Positions 15,262 through 31,213 of a stretch of DNA of 64,000 nucleotides are shown in pieces. Positions within the stretch are counted from its first letter, which is position 1. Each line of letters starts with the position of its first letter. Origin of the DNA: Adiantum capillus-veneris (lineage: Eukaryota; Streptophyta; Polypodiopsida; Polypodiales; Pteridaceae); the NCBI GenBank assembly GCA_014529385.2, contig CM043945.1, forward strand, positions 93,386,112-93,450,111, in the 5' to 3' direction. The notes beneath the pieces are model-generated. The model searched no databases. It worked only from the letters and a program-made list of their open reading frames with translations, and was not told the origin of the DNA. The position numbers and the translations under genes are program-made.

Positions 15262-17060
15262 GAACGTATTACCACGTTCGTTCTAGAATAAGACTTGATG
15301 GTTCCTGGAAGCCTCGGCTTCCTATTCCTAGGGCAAAACCCTATTCGAAGGAACTTCCGTTCCTTATTCCAAATCCTTGAGAATCAAGGTTCTCACCTTT
15401 GGATCTCACCTTCCAGACTCAGGGCATGGCATCCCTGCAACTCTTTTCTGACTCTGTTCTCCAGAGTCCTCTTTCTCTAGAATAACTCTGCTTTCCTGGA
15501 CACGAAGTCCTTCCCTTGGGAATCTCAACTTCCATATCACATCTCGAGAGTCTACCTCTCTCGGATCCATGGATCTACTTCCCAAAATTCTGGTACGAAA
15601 CCGTTGGGCTGATCTGGCTCTAGTTCCTCAGAGCGCTTTTCTCCTGCAGAGGCTCATGCCTTCCTCTGCTCCTACTCCCTCACGAAGAGGAAGTACATCT
15701 GTAATCAAATAATCAGAGATCATAACATTGAAATCGTTACCTTCAAAGTGTCGACGCTCGAAACGCAACTCGGTTCTCGAAAAGCAATTCCCCAGAAGAG
15801 ATCTCTACATAGAAAATCATCTCTTCCAATCCTCCACACAAAAGAGGTGTGTTCTCGGGTTCCTTCTCGTAAATCAGCCCCGTCTACGATGTTTATGGAC
15901 TGAAAACAGAGAAAAACAGCAACTTGTCGCGATGGAAACACTCTGTAGGCACTTCTTTGCGAGGGAACTCGCGCACTGGGTCTTGGCGACATCTGGTACA
16001 CTTGGGGCAGCCATGGGCATCACCGGAAACTTCTTCTTTGCAGATGAAATTTGCAGCAACATCTTCTTCTTGCAAGAACTGATCTCCTCCTTTGAGTGAG
16101 GGCATTTGATGCTTTTATAGCTCCCTGGCCACGTCAAAGATAGCAGAGCGTCGGCTGCTCGCGTAGAGATCACTGCCGTTTTTCGTTTTTTTTTTTTTGT
16201 CCGTTGTTCTGCGTGAAAAAGAGAGAGAGAAAACGCCGGCTGATCTGTTGTCTTATTTATCAGATGGCTGCCCACTTATTAAGTGGGCGGCCAGCATATT
16301 TAAAAAATAGTCTGAATCTGCCCAAAAACTCAATAAAACCTTATAAGTTAAAAACAATGCTTTCACAGCACTTCCCAGGCGTCCCTGGATGCAATCACAT
16401 GCACAGTTGCAATGCAGACATAGACTTCCTCGCGGGAAAGCATCTGCTTTCTTGAAAAGCAATCCCGCTTTCTCAAAAAGCACCTGTCTTTCCTCAAAGT
16501 TTCCTCTGAACCCATCTTCATTCAAGTGCTCGCTTTTCCTTGTCCACAATTCTAACACTGTTCGGAATTTCCTCTCGACTATGGATATCCCCTTTCAGAT
16601 GCACCCGTCACCCACCTTGTGACGTATCAAGAATACCCATCACCTAGTCCTTTCCTACCAAACTTACGGTACAATCTCCTTCGCGATGCTCTATGTCACC
16701 TATCCTATGACGCATTAGAGATATCCGTTCCCGAATGGTCGGATACTTCTTTCCGATGCTCCCTATCACCCATCCGATGTGACGCATCAGAAGTACCCAT
16801 TCCTGGTGGCCTTACCGACATTTCCTTTCAGAGTGCTCCTTCCATTACTCTAAATGACGCACTAGAAATATCTGTACTCGGATGTCTCCGGTGAGAAAAA
16901 CCCTCTCACTTAAAATTCCAATAATTCATTTAGAATTATTTTTCTTAATGTTCCAAACGAGAAAATCCTCACTTATAAATCCAATGATTCATTTAGAATT
17001 ATTTTCGTGTCAAATAAAGCCATTTTAGCAACATCCCTCTCACTTGTAAACAATTGTCCT
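15262..17060. repeat. Non-coding stretch dense in short perfect hairpins
   Basis: No supported gene. Many adjacent perfect inverted repeats with short loops occur. Stem length and span: 6 bp at 15262-15279, 7 bp at 15307-15322 (GGAAGCC/GGCTTCC), 5 bp at 15329-15343, 7 bp at 15348-15365, 6 bp at 15378-15395, 5 bp at 15420-15437, 7 bp at 15450-15468, 6 bp at 15545-15563, a 12-nt palindrome at 15564-15575, 7 bp at 15646-15669, 8 bp at 16270-16288, 7 bp at 16436-16451 and 8 bp at 16920-16940. They are most tightly packed between 15300 and 15670. The function is unknown; this could be LTR or leader sequence of an unrecognised element. Confidence 0.6.
16596..16900. repeat. Degenerate tandem repeat, about 72-88 bp units
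   Basis: Four units begin with GATGC or GTGCTC near 16598, 16687, 16758 and 16831. Each contains a TATCACC-like word and then TGACGCATCAGA-like and ATATCC/GTACCC words. Spacing is about 88, 72 and 73 bp. Non-coding. Confidence 0.6.
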
Positions 17061-17250
17061 CAACTATAGAGGTCCAACTGAACTGTCAGAGAGGAACCGG
17101 AAAAATTTCAAATCTTGCTCAATGGTGAGTTGAGCTATTTCTTTCTCAAAAGAGAACTTAAAATTAAATGAAACAAAAACTCAAAAAATTCAATACTTAC
17201 CTTACCGGTTCATGTCCGTCCTCTAATACCTCGAGGATTTATTCAGAGAT

Positions 17251-17284
17251 TGTGTATTGAGAGCATCATTTGCAGAGCACTTGT

Positions 17285-17330
<46 letters not shown>

Positions 17331-17368
17331 CGCGCGTGGCTTACACTCTTTCCACTAGCTCACTCTCA
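17251..17368 (+). repeat. Copia copy B 5' LTR (118 bp) containing (CT)n
   Basis: The LTR starts TGTGTATTGAG and ends CTCACTCTCA. A CT tract at 17286-17328 fills more than a third of it. It is followed after two bases by TGGTATCAATCGCC, a primer site complementary to initiator-Met tRNA. Reverse-complemented halves of the same LTR are found at 6716-6751 and 2617-2665. The LTR is very short for copia. A TSD partner cannot be tested because the 3' LTR is missing. Confidence 0.82.
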
Positions 17369-17370
17369 TA

Positions 17371-17384
17371 TGGTATCAATCGCC
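17371..17384 (+). promoter_or_regulatory. Primer-binding site, copia copy B
   Basis: TGGTATCAATCGCC matches the common copia primer site TGGTATCAGAGC at its first eight bases. It lies two bases after the LTR terminus and would prime minus-strand DNA synthesis. Confidence 0.75.
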
Positions 17385-18208
17385 AAGAACGGAGAATCTT
17401 GATCGGTCCCTCCTCTCAGAAGCTAGCACTATCAGTTTTGAGCCCCTCCATCGCATGATAACTGCAAAATGAAGCCTAGCATTTTCAGCTCTAGTGTTTT
17501 CTACAGTGATCAGCCAGCGTTTTTGAATATCAGCTTGGCATTTTTGCACTTGCAGCCTTGATCTGCATCGATCCTCCTAGCGCTTCCCTCATATAGCAGA
17601 ATCGCACCAAACCGGCATGAAAAAAATCTGCTAGCGTTTTTTGCAACACCTAGCGTTTTTAGACAGATCTGCGTTTTGCAGATCTTGCTGCATTTTTCCG
17701 TGTTTTGCTGGCGTTTTTGGTGATTTGCGGCGTTTTTCACAAAACGTTGATCTTGTGCACCTACGGGAGCGGCCGAGGAACACCAAGGAGTCTTCTACAC
17801 TGCCTGGAACTTGCAGATCTACACCTTGGACAGGTATCTACACCCAATCGGCACCATTTTCAGTACTTATTACTTGCTGTTTTTTCTCTGTTTTCAGCCC
17901 CTCGACGGCTGAAATGTGCAAGAACCCTCTCCTCTGACACTCTGCAACACTCCCGCACCGATCGGTGGCGTACAGGCACGCTGAAATCTCTTCTACAGCA
18001 GCGTTTTCAACACCCTTTGTAGTGTTTTTTGGGCGGACAGCACGCTGAATTTTTACCTCTTGTGCGGTTGAACCATCCCTTGCTCGTCAAGGACAACATC
18101 CGGTGGTTGTCCGTGCGGTTATCTTGTACTGCTACAGCCTTGGGAACGGTACCTTCATCGACGACTTGCGATCTTATCGATCTACCTTTGGGACTTCTCT
18201 CTGAGTAC
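17385..18208 (+). other. Copia copy B leader
   Basis: Untranslated leader of about 820 bp between primer site and gag. Bases 17470-17745 repeat the CAGCGTTTTT-like word many times, in the same style as the unrelated LTR-like units at 1-250 and 29530-30020. No gene is seen. Confidence 0.6.
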
Positions 18209-18945
18209 GCGACCTGTCGACTCCGAAGTAGAAGGGAAAACAACAACAGTCCCAGAAGGGGGCCCACTACATCTTCTGCGACTACGGCCACTTCCACTTC
18301 TGCGACTACGTCGGCATCTGCCAACGCTACATCCAACAATTATGTCCTCACCCAGTTTGCTGAGGAGAAGAAGTTGGATTTACACAACTATTCTGTGTGG
18401 AGGACACGAGTCTGCACAATTATTGCCTACCATCGACTTTGGGAATGGTTGAATGATTTCACCCATTTGGCTACTCAGGGCTCCCTTCCCACCGCCACTC
18501 AGGCCCAGATCGACAAGTGGGTAGATCAGGACATACGAGTCTTCATCTTTCTTATGATGAACCTCTCGGACCGCATTATGAAGGAAGTTTCCAAAGAGGA
18601 GCATGCACATCTATTGTGGAGATGGATTCTTAACCAGTTTGAGGAGACCTCGTTTGCCAGACATATCACACTTGAACGGGAGTTGTACAACCTCCAGTTC
18701 AAGGATTTCAACTCACTTGATGGGTTGATCTCTGCCGGAGGCGACATCACTTCGGCATGCATGACTGGCCTCTTACTATTCAAGCTTCCTCCACGCTTTG
18801 ATCCATATTTTCAGAGTTTGCTCACATCTGGACGTACCTCTTTCCCCACTTGGAACGAGATTCTCCCTTCCCTTAGACAGATTGAGGGGCACTCCGCATT
18901 TCGAGCCGGAGGTTTTGTTGATGCAGAAGGAGCTTTGATAGTTTA
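18209..18945 (+). pseudogene. Copia gag, copy B
   Basis: Collinear with the gag of copy A: a Thr/Ser-rich N-terminus, then KKLDLHNYSVWRTRV, DQDIRVFIFLMMNLSDRI and LERELYNLQFKDFN, and a C-terminal part with FKLPPRFDPYFQSLL. The ATG used by copy A has become CTG near 18213, and a stop follows shortly after in that frame. Relative to copy A an internal segment after the FNSLDGL block is missing. The zinc knuckle region follows (18990-19050): CYHC then SEC, with Pro at the expected His position. Confidence 0.82.
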
Positions 18946-19139
18946 AGGAGGTAACAAGAGAGGTAAAGGTAAGAAGAAGAAGAAGAACAAGGACATCGAA
19001 TGTTACCATTGCCACAAGAAAGGGCCCACAGGATCAGAATGCAGAAAGAATAAGCGAGACGAGGCCAACAGGGAGAAACAGACAGCCTCGACTGCAGTTG
19101 TAGCCTCTCATGGGACGGGGGGGACCGCTCTTGTCACGA

Positions 19140-20780
19140 CGAAGGACCACGCTCTTGCTACATCGCAGCCAGGTACTTGGGTTGTTGACAGTGGAGCCAC
19201 CACTCACATGAATCCCCAACAGTCATGGTTTAGCTCTCTTAGGGAGACTCACGGGCAAACTGTTACTATGGGTGACAACCATGAGATTCCAGTGTCTGGC
19301 ATAGCCGAGATTACCCTTTTTTGTTCTACCTCAGACCCGAAGTTCAGTTCAGTGGAGGCGCTTTACGTTCCGGACATGGCCTTCAATCTCCTCTCTGAGT
19401 CGAGTTTGGACTCTCAGGGAGCTGACATACACTTTGGGAGTGGCACAGTCACCATTTTCGATTCTAGGACAGGTACTATCCTTGCACGTGGTGAGCGCGA
19501 TGGTTCCCTACTCCGCCTCATTGCTCTTCTGTGTAGGACCACGGAGTCTTCTTCCCTATGGCATGCACGATTTGGACATCTATGTTATCAGCAGCATTCG
19601 AAGGCTGCTAGGACCTCTATGGTAGATGGTTTACCAGCGATACGCTTCTCATCAGGCGTATGCGAGGCTTGCCAGCTGGGCAAGCAACACAAGGTTGCCT
19701 TTCCAAAGCAGGCATCCAACAGAGCTTCGGCACCACTTGCATTGGTTCACATTGCTCTATGTGGCCCAATGAGCACTCCTTCATTTTCTGGCTCACAGTT
19801 TTTGCTTGTGCTTGTGGATGATTTCAGCAGGTACACTTGTGCTTGGTTCCCAAAGCTCAAGTCGGAGGCTTTCAATTTCATTCGAAATTGGAAGACGATG
19901 GCTGAAAAGGAGAAGAACTTGCACGTCAAATGTATTCGCTCAGACAGAGGGGGTGAGTTCACCTCGAAGGACTTTGCACAGTGGTGCAAGTCAGAGGGCA
20001 TCCAACGCCAGCTGACTACTTCTTACACTCCTTCCCAAAACGGAGTTGTTGAGCAAAAGAATCGGACTATCATGGAGATGGTTCGTGCGATGCTTGCGCA
20101 TGCTTGAAGAGGTGTGCAACACGGCGGTTTACATCCAGAACCATTCTCCTACCCATGCTTTGCAGGACATGACTCCTTATCAGGCTTACTACGGGCGCAA
20201 GTCCTCGGTCTCACACTTTCGAGTTTTTGGGTGTCCGGCCTTTGTCTATGTGCCAAAGGAGAAGTGACAGAAGTTAGACTTCAAGGCGAAGAAGCTCATC
20301 TTCTTGGGCTATTCATGAGAGTTTGACGATACCGCCTTTATGATCCTGACGCCAAGACCACCACAGTTATCCGTGATGTGACTTTCATGGAGCTCTTCAA
20401 CACACCTGCAGAGGGTGCATCATCGAAGCCTATACCTTCTCTACCTCCTCCTCGTCCACCTCCTACACTTGATCCTATCCCTGTACCCTCCACACCGCAA
20501 CCAATTACTTCATTCAATCATGCCTTGTCAGATTCCGATTCTGATGTGGATGATGGCTCTCCTTGGGTGGAGGCGGTCCCACCTCGCAAGGAGAAGTTAG
20601 TACCTGGTTGGCTTTACTCTACGGTTTCTTCCTCTAGAGTCACGAAGTTACCAGACTCGCCAGCCTCGACGTTCTGCACGGCTCAAGGACAAGCAAGTTT
20701 ATGATGCTGTAGAGTTCGTGAACTTTGCACCAGAGTTATTGGGGAACGTGGCTTGGGGGCCTTAGAACACCGGAACGGCG
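19140..20780 (+). pseudogene. Copia protease and integrase, copy B; RT absent
   Basis: Reads TWVVDSGATTHM (protease, normal DSG), then WHARFGHL and CEACQLGKQH (pre-integrase), then the integrase core IRSDRGGEFTS and QNGVVEQKNRTI with its catalytic Glu. The first integrase Asp is replaced: LVHIALCGPM where copy A has HIDLCGPM. A frameshift near 20100 breaks the C-terminal part (HFRVFGCPAFVYVP). The reading ends near 20760 just before RT would begin, and no RT, RNase H or 3' LTR follows. This copy is 3'-truncated. Confidence 0.85.
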
Positions 20781-20995
20781 TTCCGGCCGGCTGAAATTTC
20801 TGGGAACGCCTCTGAATGGACGGACGTTCTGGATGACAGTCTGTGACCGGAACGGTTGCAACGGCTAGAAACGTGCAGCTCTCAAACAGCTCTTGAGGCA
20901 GCCAACGGCCAAAAACAGCTAGCAAGTTCTTTAAATATTGCCCCCTCTTCCGCCATTCCTTCACAAATGCATCAAGGTCAAGTCCCTCTCTCCTG
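20781..20995. other. Non-coding junction sequence
   Basis: GC-richer stretch with the inverted word GGAACGGCGTTCC at 20771-20783 and several GGACGG and AACGG words. No gene recognised. It joins the broken end of copia copy B to a minus-strand copia LTR. Confidence 0.4.
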
Positions 20996-21304
20996 ATGAG
21001 CGCGTAGCAAGAAGTGTAGGTGGTAGAGCACGGCAACTAGTGCAGGCTGAGTGCAGGCGACGAAGGGAGAGAGAGCCCACGATGCAGATCGAAATTAGGA
21101 GAGAGAGAGAGAGAGAGGCTCACGCTAGGTGGGGGAAATCAAGAGCTCACGTTTTTGAGCCTTGCATCCCTTTTATTATCTTTAGGACCATTTTGAAAAT
21201 GTTGGGCCAAGTTCAATGTGAACTTGGCCAAGGGTTTTAAAACCCTTTGAAGCTATACAAAATGTACATTATGGGCTGGCCATTTAGGGCCTTTAACCCC
21301 AACA
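20996..21304 (-). repeat. 3' LTR of a minus-strand copia derivative
   Basis: On the minus strand the LTR begins TGTTGGGGTTAAAGG at 21304, directly after the purine tract AAGTGGGAGGT (21305-21317), the usual plant copia plus-strand primer. It contains a short GA run (21100-21116 on the plus strand) and an AATAAAAG-like TATA element. The far boundary is uncertain; 20996 is a guess from a TG dinucleotide. Confidence 0.6.
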
Positions 21305-21339
21305 ACCTCCCACTTAAAGGCATAAATGGCGCCTTTAAG

Positions 21340-21669
21340 CTAAGTGACTCCCACCATCTGTATGCATAGCTGATGTTGTGCTTTGGATAAGCACTTAGTG
21401 AGAGCATCTGCAGGATTTTGTGACGTATGGACCTTAACCAAATTGATAAGGCCATCCTCAAGCACTTCTCGAATGAAGTGATACCGCACATCAATATGCT
21501 TTGTGCGCGCATGAAACATGGCATTCTTCGCCAGACATATGGCACTCTGGCTATCACAACCAAGCATAGGTGCCTTGTCAGGCAAACAAAACTCACTGCA
21601 TAGACGTGCCAACCATATGGCTTTACCGCGTGGACTTCGTGGTTGAGGAGAAACCACCGCTTCATACAT
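21340..21669 (-). pseudogene. Copia RNase H C-terminal part
   Basis: Reads YEAVVSPQPRSPRGKAIWL, MLGCDSQSAICLAKNAMFHA, RTKHIDVRYHFIREV and NPADALTKCLS. These are the last conserved blocks of copia RNase H: the DSQSA Asp and the RTKHIDVRYHFIRE motif. It is followed by the purine tract and LTR. Upstream it is fused directly to gag-like sequence, so protease, integrase and RT are gone. Confidence 0.8.
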
Positions 21670-21679
21670 AGCCTAGCAC

Positions 21680-22270
21680 GCCTTGCTCGATCTTCTTTTC
21701 GATTTTCTTGCTCTTGGACTCGCCAATTGCCATTGTACGGTTGCAATTTTTCGGGATTTGAAAATCCACTTTTTTCCGCATCTTGGGGTGCAAGCACGCC
21801 ATAAACTTGTCCAGCTTGAAATATTCACTATTAGCTAATTGCATAGCCGTCGCTAGCTCTCTTCAACTCTTTAAAACGGCCAAGAAATGCATTAAAATCT
21901 ATACTTATATACCATTTGAGGGCCTCCAATTTTACGTCCATATTGACTGGAGACACCTCCTTGCGAAAATCGTGCAAAAAACCTGCTTGTAGAGCCTAGT
22001 ATGCGAGCTGTGGTTCACCTTCCAAAGCATCGAACGTTGCCGTAGCCCTGCTGTGCATCACGCATGGGATGGCTTGCATTTTACTTTCTTCATCCAACAT
22101 ACGCAATGATAGCATATACAGCTTGAGATCTGCAATCCACTCGTTTGGATTTTCTTCACTCATGAAGGTGGGTCCATAGCTTTGCATCGCCATCTTCACT
22201 GACGTCAAAGAAGTGCTTTTCTCGTTAACCAAGGAGCAATTAGATGCTTCCTTAGTGGGGGACACCAGAA
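21680..22270 (-). pseudogene. Retrotransposon gag fragment joined to RNase H
   Basis: Minus-strand segments read SEENPNEWIADLKLYMLSL, SRATATFDALEGEPQ and, after a frame break, LDKFMACLHPKMRKKVDFQ. The pattern is that of a retrotransposon gag domain starting near 22200. It lies directly upstream of the RNase H end with no pol between. The gag type looks more gypsy-like than copia-like, so the join could be a recombination between elements rather than a simple deletion. Confidence 0.5.
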
Positions 22271-22424
22271 GATGGAAAGGGGGAAAGGAGAAACACACTC
22301 GACCCCACATAATATGCTTCTCTATAGCTCAGGTGTAAACAGGATGCCCCGAACCTCTCGAAAAACATGACAAGTAACCAAAATTTACTGCAATCACTTG
22401 TCTACGCACACTAGTGTGCATACT

Positions 22425-22499
22425 CGCTCGTAAAGAACACGGCTTGCCACAAACCAATCAAGACGTTCACCTCTCATCTCTCAACCGCATGCACAACAC

Positions 22500-22590
<91 letters not shown>

Positions 22591-22593
22591 GTG

Positions 22594-22631
<38 letters not shown>

Positions 22632-22718
22632 GCTCGTAAAGAACACGGCTTGCCACAAACCAATCAAGACGTTCACCTCTCAACTCTCAACCGCACGCAC
22701 AACACCTCTGTGTGTGTG
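22425..22718. repeat. Direct duplication with mixed microsatellites
   Basis: A unit of about 90 bp starting CGCTCGTAAAGAACACGG occurs at 22425 and again at 22631, 206 bp apart, nearly identical. Between and after the copies are (GT)n 22503-22533, (GA)n 22534-22588, (CA)n 22601-22628, (TC)n 22747-22798 and (AC)n 22799-22844. No coding content. Confidence 0.9.
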
Positions 22719-22744
22719 TCTTTGCACACCACAACTGGCCAGAG

Positions 22745-28247
<5,503 letters not shown>

Positions 28248-28490
28248 TAGGGCAGCGGAGCAGCGTAGGTGCGACTTTCTTCACACATGAGTGACATCGT
28301 CAGTTCTTTTCACTTGGGAGCATGCCCACATCACATGGCAGTATGCACCTCCCCAGTGGTTCATTTGACACTCATCGTACAAGGCATCTTGATGTCTATA
28401 TAGCCTTCACATTGTTATCTTGCAGTTGTACCCGTTGAGCATCTCTAGAGGTCTCTTCTACACAGAATACAGCCCCTTTTCTTCCCCCCC
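28248..28490 (+). mobile_element. Diverged L1-like LINE 3' fragment (copy 5)
   Basis: Reads AAEQRRCDFLHT and HITWQYAPPQWF, matching AAEARRFAFLRR and [11 protein letters not shown] at the end of ORF2 in copies 1-3. It is followed by an ACACAGAATACAGCCCC stretch like their 3' end and then a run of C. It begins immediately at the LTR boundary of the TRIM-like element. Confidence 0.6.
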
Positions 28491-28496
28491 CCCCCC

Positions 28497-28617
28497 CCCG
28501 TTAACGTCGTAGGAAACTATCCCAAGGGACCTTTAAGATCTATCCGATGAGGAGAGTTGAACTCAAGACCTGTTATTCAAGAGAGAAATGGCATAACCAA
28601 TCTACCACACTTGGGTG
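28497..28617 (-). mobile_element. tRNA-derived SINE-like fragment
   Basis: On the minus strand it has TGGTAGATTGG (28597-28607), a fair match to the RNA polymerase III A box. Thirty-two bases later comes GAGTTCAACTC (28554-28564), a degenerate B box. The unit ends in TCCTCATCGGATAGATC and then a G run on that strand. The spacing is right for a tRNA head, but the acceptor stem does not pair and the B box deviates, so it is not a working tRNA gene. Confidence 0.45.
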
Positions 28618-28659
28618 ATAGAAAGGTTATACCATTTTCCTCTTTTTATTAGCGCGTGC

Positions 28660-28762
<103 letters not shown>

Positions 28763-28965
28763 GTGGTATCTTAATGTGTTTTTGGCAGACATGTTCGTCT
28801 TGTTGTGCTTATTACACAGTATAAGGAGAGCTTTTCACCTCTTGGATTACATTAAAATGAATTGGCTAGAAGATCTTAGAGACTCATTATGAAAACCAAG
28901 ATAGTTTTGTTCATCATTTTATGGTTTATTGAGATTTTCGAAATCGCACCTCTGTGGTGATTGGT

Positions 28966-29301
28966 GTCACGTACACACCTAACCCTATGTGCATGTGGAC
29001 AAGCTAACTACTTGTAGGATTTAGGATAGCATAAGAAGTGTTCTGGCACCTTTGTGAGTGTGCACGCAGGACTCGCATGTCCAGGCACTTTAATGTAGTT
29101 GCATACCGTCTAAGAGCACCTCTAATGTCTGCTGTGTGTAGGTATTGGGGGGTGTTCCTGTCACGTGCACATCTAACCCTATGTGTACGTGGACAAGCTA
29201 CTTCATGACATGGGTTCAATTCAGTTAGCTTAGGAAGTGTTCTGGCACCTTTGTGAGTCTGTTCGCAGATTGTGCATGTCCAGGCACTTAGAGTAGATGC
29301 A
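28966..29301. repeat. Tandem duplication, 193-bp offset
   Basis: A unit of about 145 bp starting near GTCACGTACACACCTAACC and ending near CATGTCCAGGCACTT occurs at 28966-29108 and again at 29159-29301. The copies differ at scattered sites. Non-coding. Confidence 0.85.
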
Positions 29302-29422
29302 TATCCTTTGGTTGCACACAACATGACTATCATATTTCCATTAGAACCCATCAGGATTTTATAGTGCATAGACCTATTTTCCCTATTTTAGCCAATTTTC
29401 ACTTTTATTTTTAAGCGACTTT

Positions 29423-30325
29423 TGTTGGAAAACTGGGTAGGGTAATTTAGCAAGCCAGTATATAAGAAACCCTAGCGCTAGCACTCTCTGGCATAAGAAT
29501 CAGCAGGGATCAGACATCCGGTAGTGCACCTTCTCAGCAAGACCCCCCGGCATGATCACCTAGCGTTTTCAGCCAAAGAACGAGCTTGCGTTTTCAGCTT
29601 TGCTGATCAGCCCAGCGTTTCGCATTTCCAGCAGCCTGGCGACAGTAGGACACAACAGATCACTAGCGTTTTTTGCAGCAGGTCAAAAATCAGCCCTAGC
29701 ATTTTTGGATTTGCAGAACATCCTATTGTTTTGGAGATTTGCGGCGACAGATTTAGCCATAGCCTAAGCGTTTTAAGTTTTCAGCATATAGACACCGCAG
29801 TAGAAACCTCAAACCTCGCAGATCTCACCTTCCCGCAACAGATCCTCGCCGCACGGTCAGATCCACCGAAGTTTGCAGATTCAGCCCGGAAAACGTAGAT
29901 TTCAGCATCTGCGTTTTCAGCGTGTCGTCGTTGCATCGTCGTCATCGCCTTCGTCACCTACATAGAGTCAGAATTCAGCAGATAAAGATTTGCAGATTTC
30001 AGCCCTTAGCGTTTTCAGATTTCAGGCCGTCTCGTCGTCGTTCTCATCAAAAGCATTGTAGAGATTTGTGCAATCAATAGTAGGCCACTCTCGCCATAGA
30101 GAGTGGGGCTTCGGAGGAGGGTTTTGACAACATTCTGGTGTTGTATTCTTCTCTCTCTATCTCTCAGTCTCAACACCTTCATTCACAGTGTTTGCCACTT
30201 TGTTTGTGATCATTTGCACTCTCACACTTAAGGAACGGAAGGCTCTCCCTTCCGTAAGTAAAAGGAACCTTTGAGCACAGTTCGGAGCACTCAAAGTTCA
30301 ACATTCACTTCCGCTGCACCTTACA
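29423..30325 (+). repeat. Large LTR-like unit (903 bp)
   Basis: It starts TGTTGGAAAACTGGG, has TATATAAG at 29459-29466, a long middle of CAGCGTTTT and TTTCAGCC words, and ends GCTGCACCTTACA. The last 250 bp match 330-591. The flanking pentamers (ACTTT, GTTCC) do not match, so either the ends are off by a few bases or the unit is an old solo LTR. No reading frame is supported. Confidence 0.6.
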
Positions 30326-30413
30326 GTTCCCATATTCTAGCATTAGTACTTGGCCTAGGTAGTTTATCTACATATGAAGCACCTCTTAGTAATGTATAAT
30401 TTAATGAGTGACT

Positions 30414-31122
30414 TGTAGAAAGTTGTGGGGTATAATAATCTAGGCGGCCTGCTTGACCCAGCATTTGCAGCCTATACCCCCAGGGTCATCAACCGGATAA
30501 TCAGTCAGTTCCCCATCACGGGCAGCAGCACCCCTTGGCTTTTTTACCCAGCATCAGCCCCTCAGCTTTTTCATCGCCATCCCCAGCAGCAGACCATCCT
30601 CAACCTAGCGTTTTCAGCATAGAGTAGCAGGTCAGACTAGCAGTATCAGGTCTGCCAGCGTTAGCAGCTTCAGCCTCAGATCCATCATCAGAACCAGTTT
30701 TCAGCCGTCATCCTCTTGACATCGGCATTAGCAGATCAGCCCATTACCTCGTGGCAGTTGCAGATCCTAGCTAGACACCCTAGCGTTTTCAGTTTCCAGC
30801 CCTTAGCCTCTTAGATTCAAGCATCTTCCGCATGGTCTCATCAGCATCTCATCACCTAGATCCATTGTATCAGCATTTGTTCAATCTAAAGCAAATACCT
30901 CTCTAGCAATAGAGAGGTGGGCCCTTGGAGGGGGGTTTTGGGACCCCATCTAGTGTTAACCTTCTTTCTTTCTCTGTCACTCACTGAACCTTCACTCACG
31001 GTGGCATTCTCTCTTCTCTCCCTCAAGGTCTATTGCACCTCTCTCTCATTAAAGTAAAGGAACCTTGTGTATGTACTAAGCACTCATCCTATCACGACCA
31101 ATCACTTCCAGTGCATGTAACA
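30414..31122 (+). repeat. Second LTR-like unit, diverged
   Basis: Starts TGTAGAAAGTTGTGGGG and ends GTGCATGTAACA, and shares the order of motifs of 29423-30325 (start block, CAGCGTTTTCAG words, GAGAGTGGGCC-like block, AGCACTCATCC end). It lies 88 bp downstream in the same orientation. The two could be the LTRs of a very small element, but length and divergence make independent solo LTRs as likely. Confidence 0.5.
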
Positions 31123-31143
31123 GTCGGCTTTAAATGTTTTTCT

Positions 31144-31149
<6 letters not shown>

Positions 31150-31192
<43 letters not shown>
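31150..31192. repeat. (GA)n microsatellite, 43 bp
   Basis: GA tract about 20 bp upstream of the predicted splice acceptor of the TPR exon, so probably intronic. Confidence 0.96.
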
Positions 31193-31197
<5 letters not shown>

Positions 31198-31213
31198 ATA
31201 TTTGTTGTTGCAG

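Noticed and set aside
15728-16275. Overlapping open frames on both strands within the hairpin-rich stretch
   Set aside because: No family match, no plausible start context, and hairpin-rich text explains the lack of stops poorly but gives no protein features; not called as a gene.
28554-28607. Functional tRNA gene
   Set aside because: Internal promoter-like boxes are present but the B box is degenerate and no acceptor stem pairs.
29423-31122. The two LTR-like units as one small element with an 88-bp interior
   Set aside because: Lengths differ (903 and 709 bp), no primer site or purine tract is clear between them, and flanking pentamers do not match; kept as separate LTR-like units.
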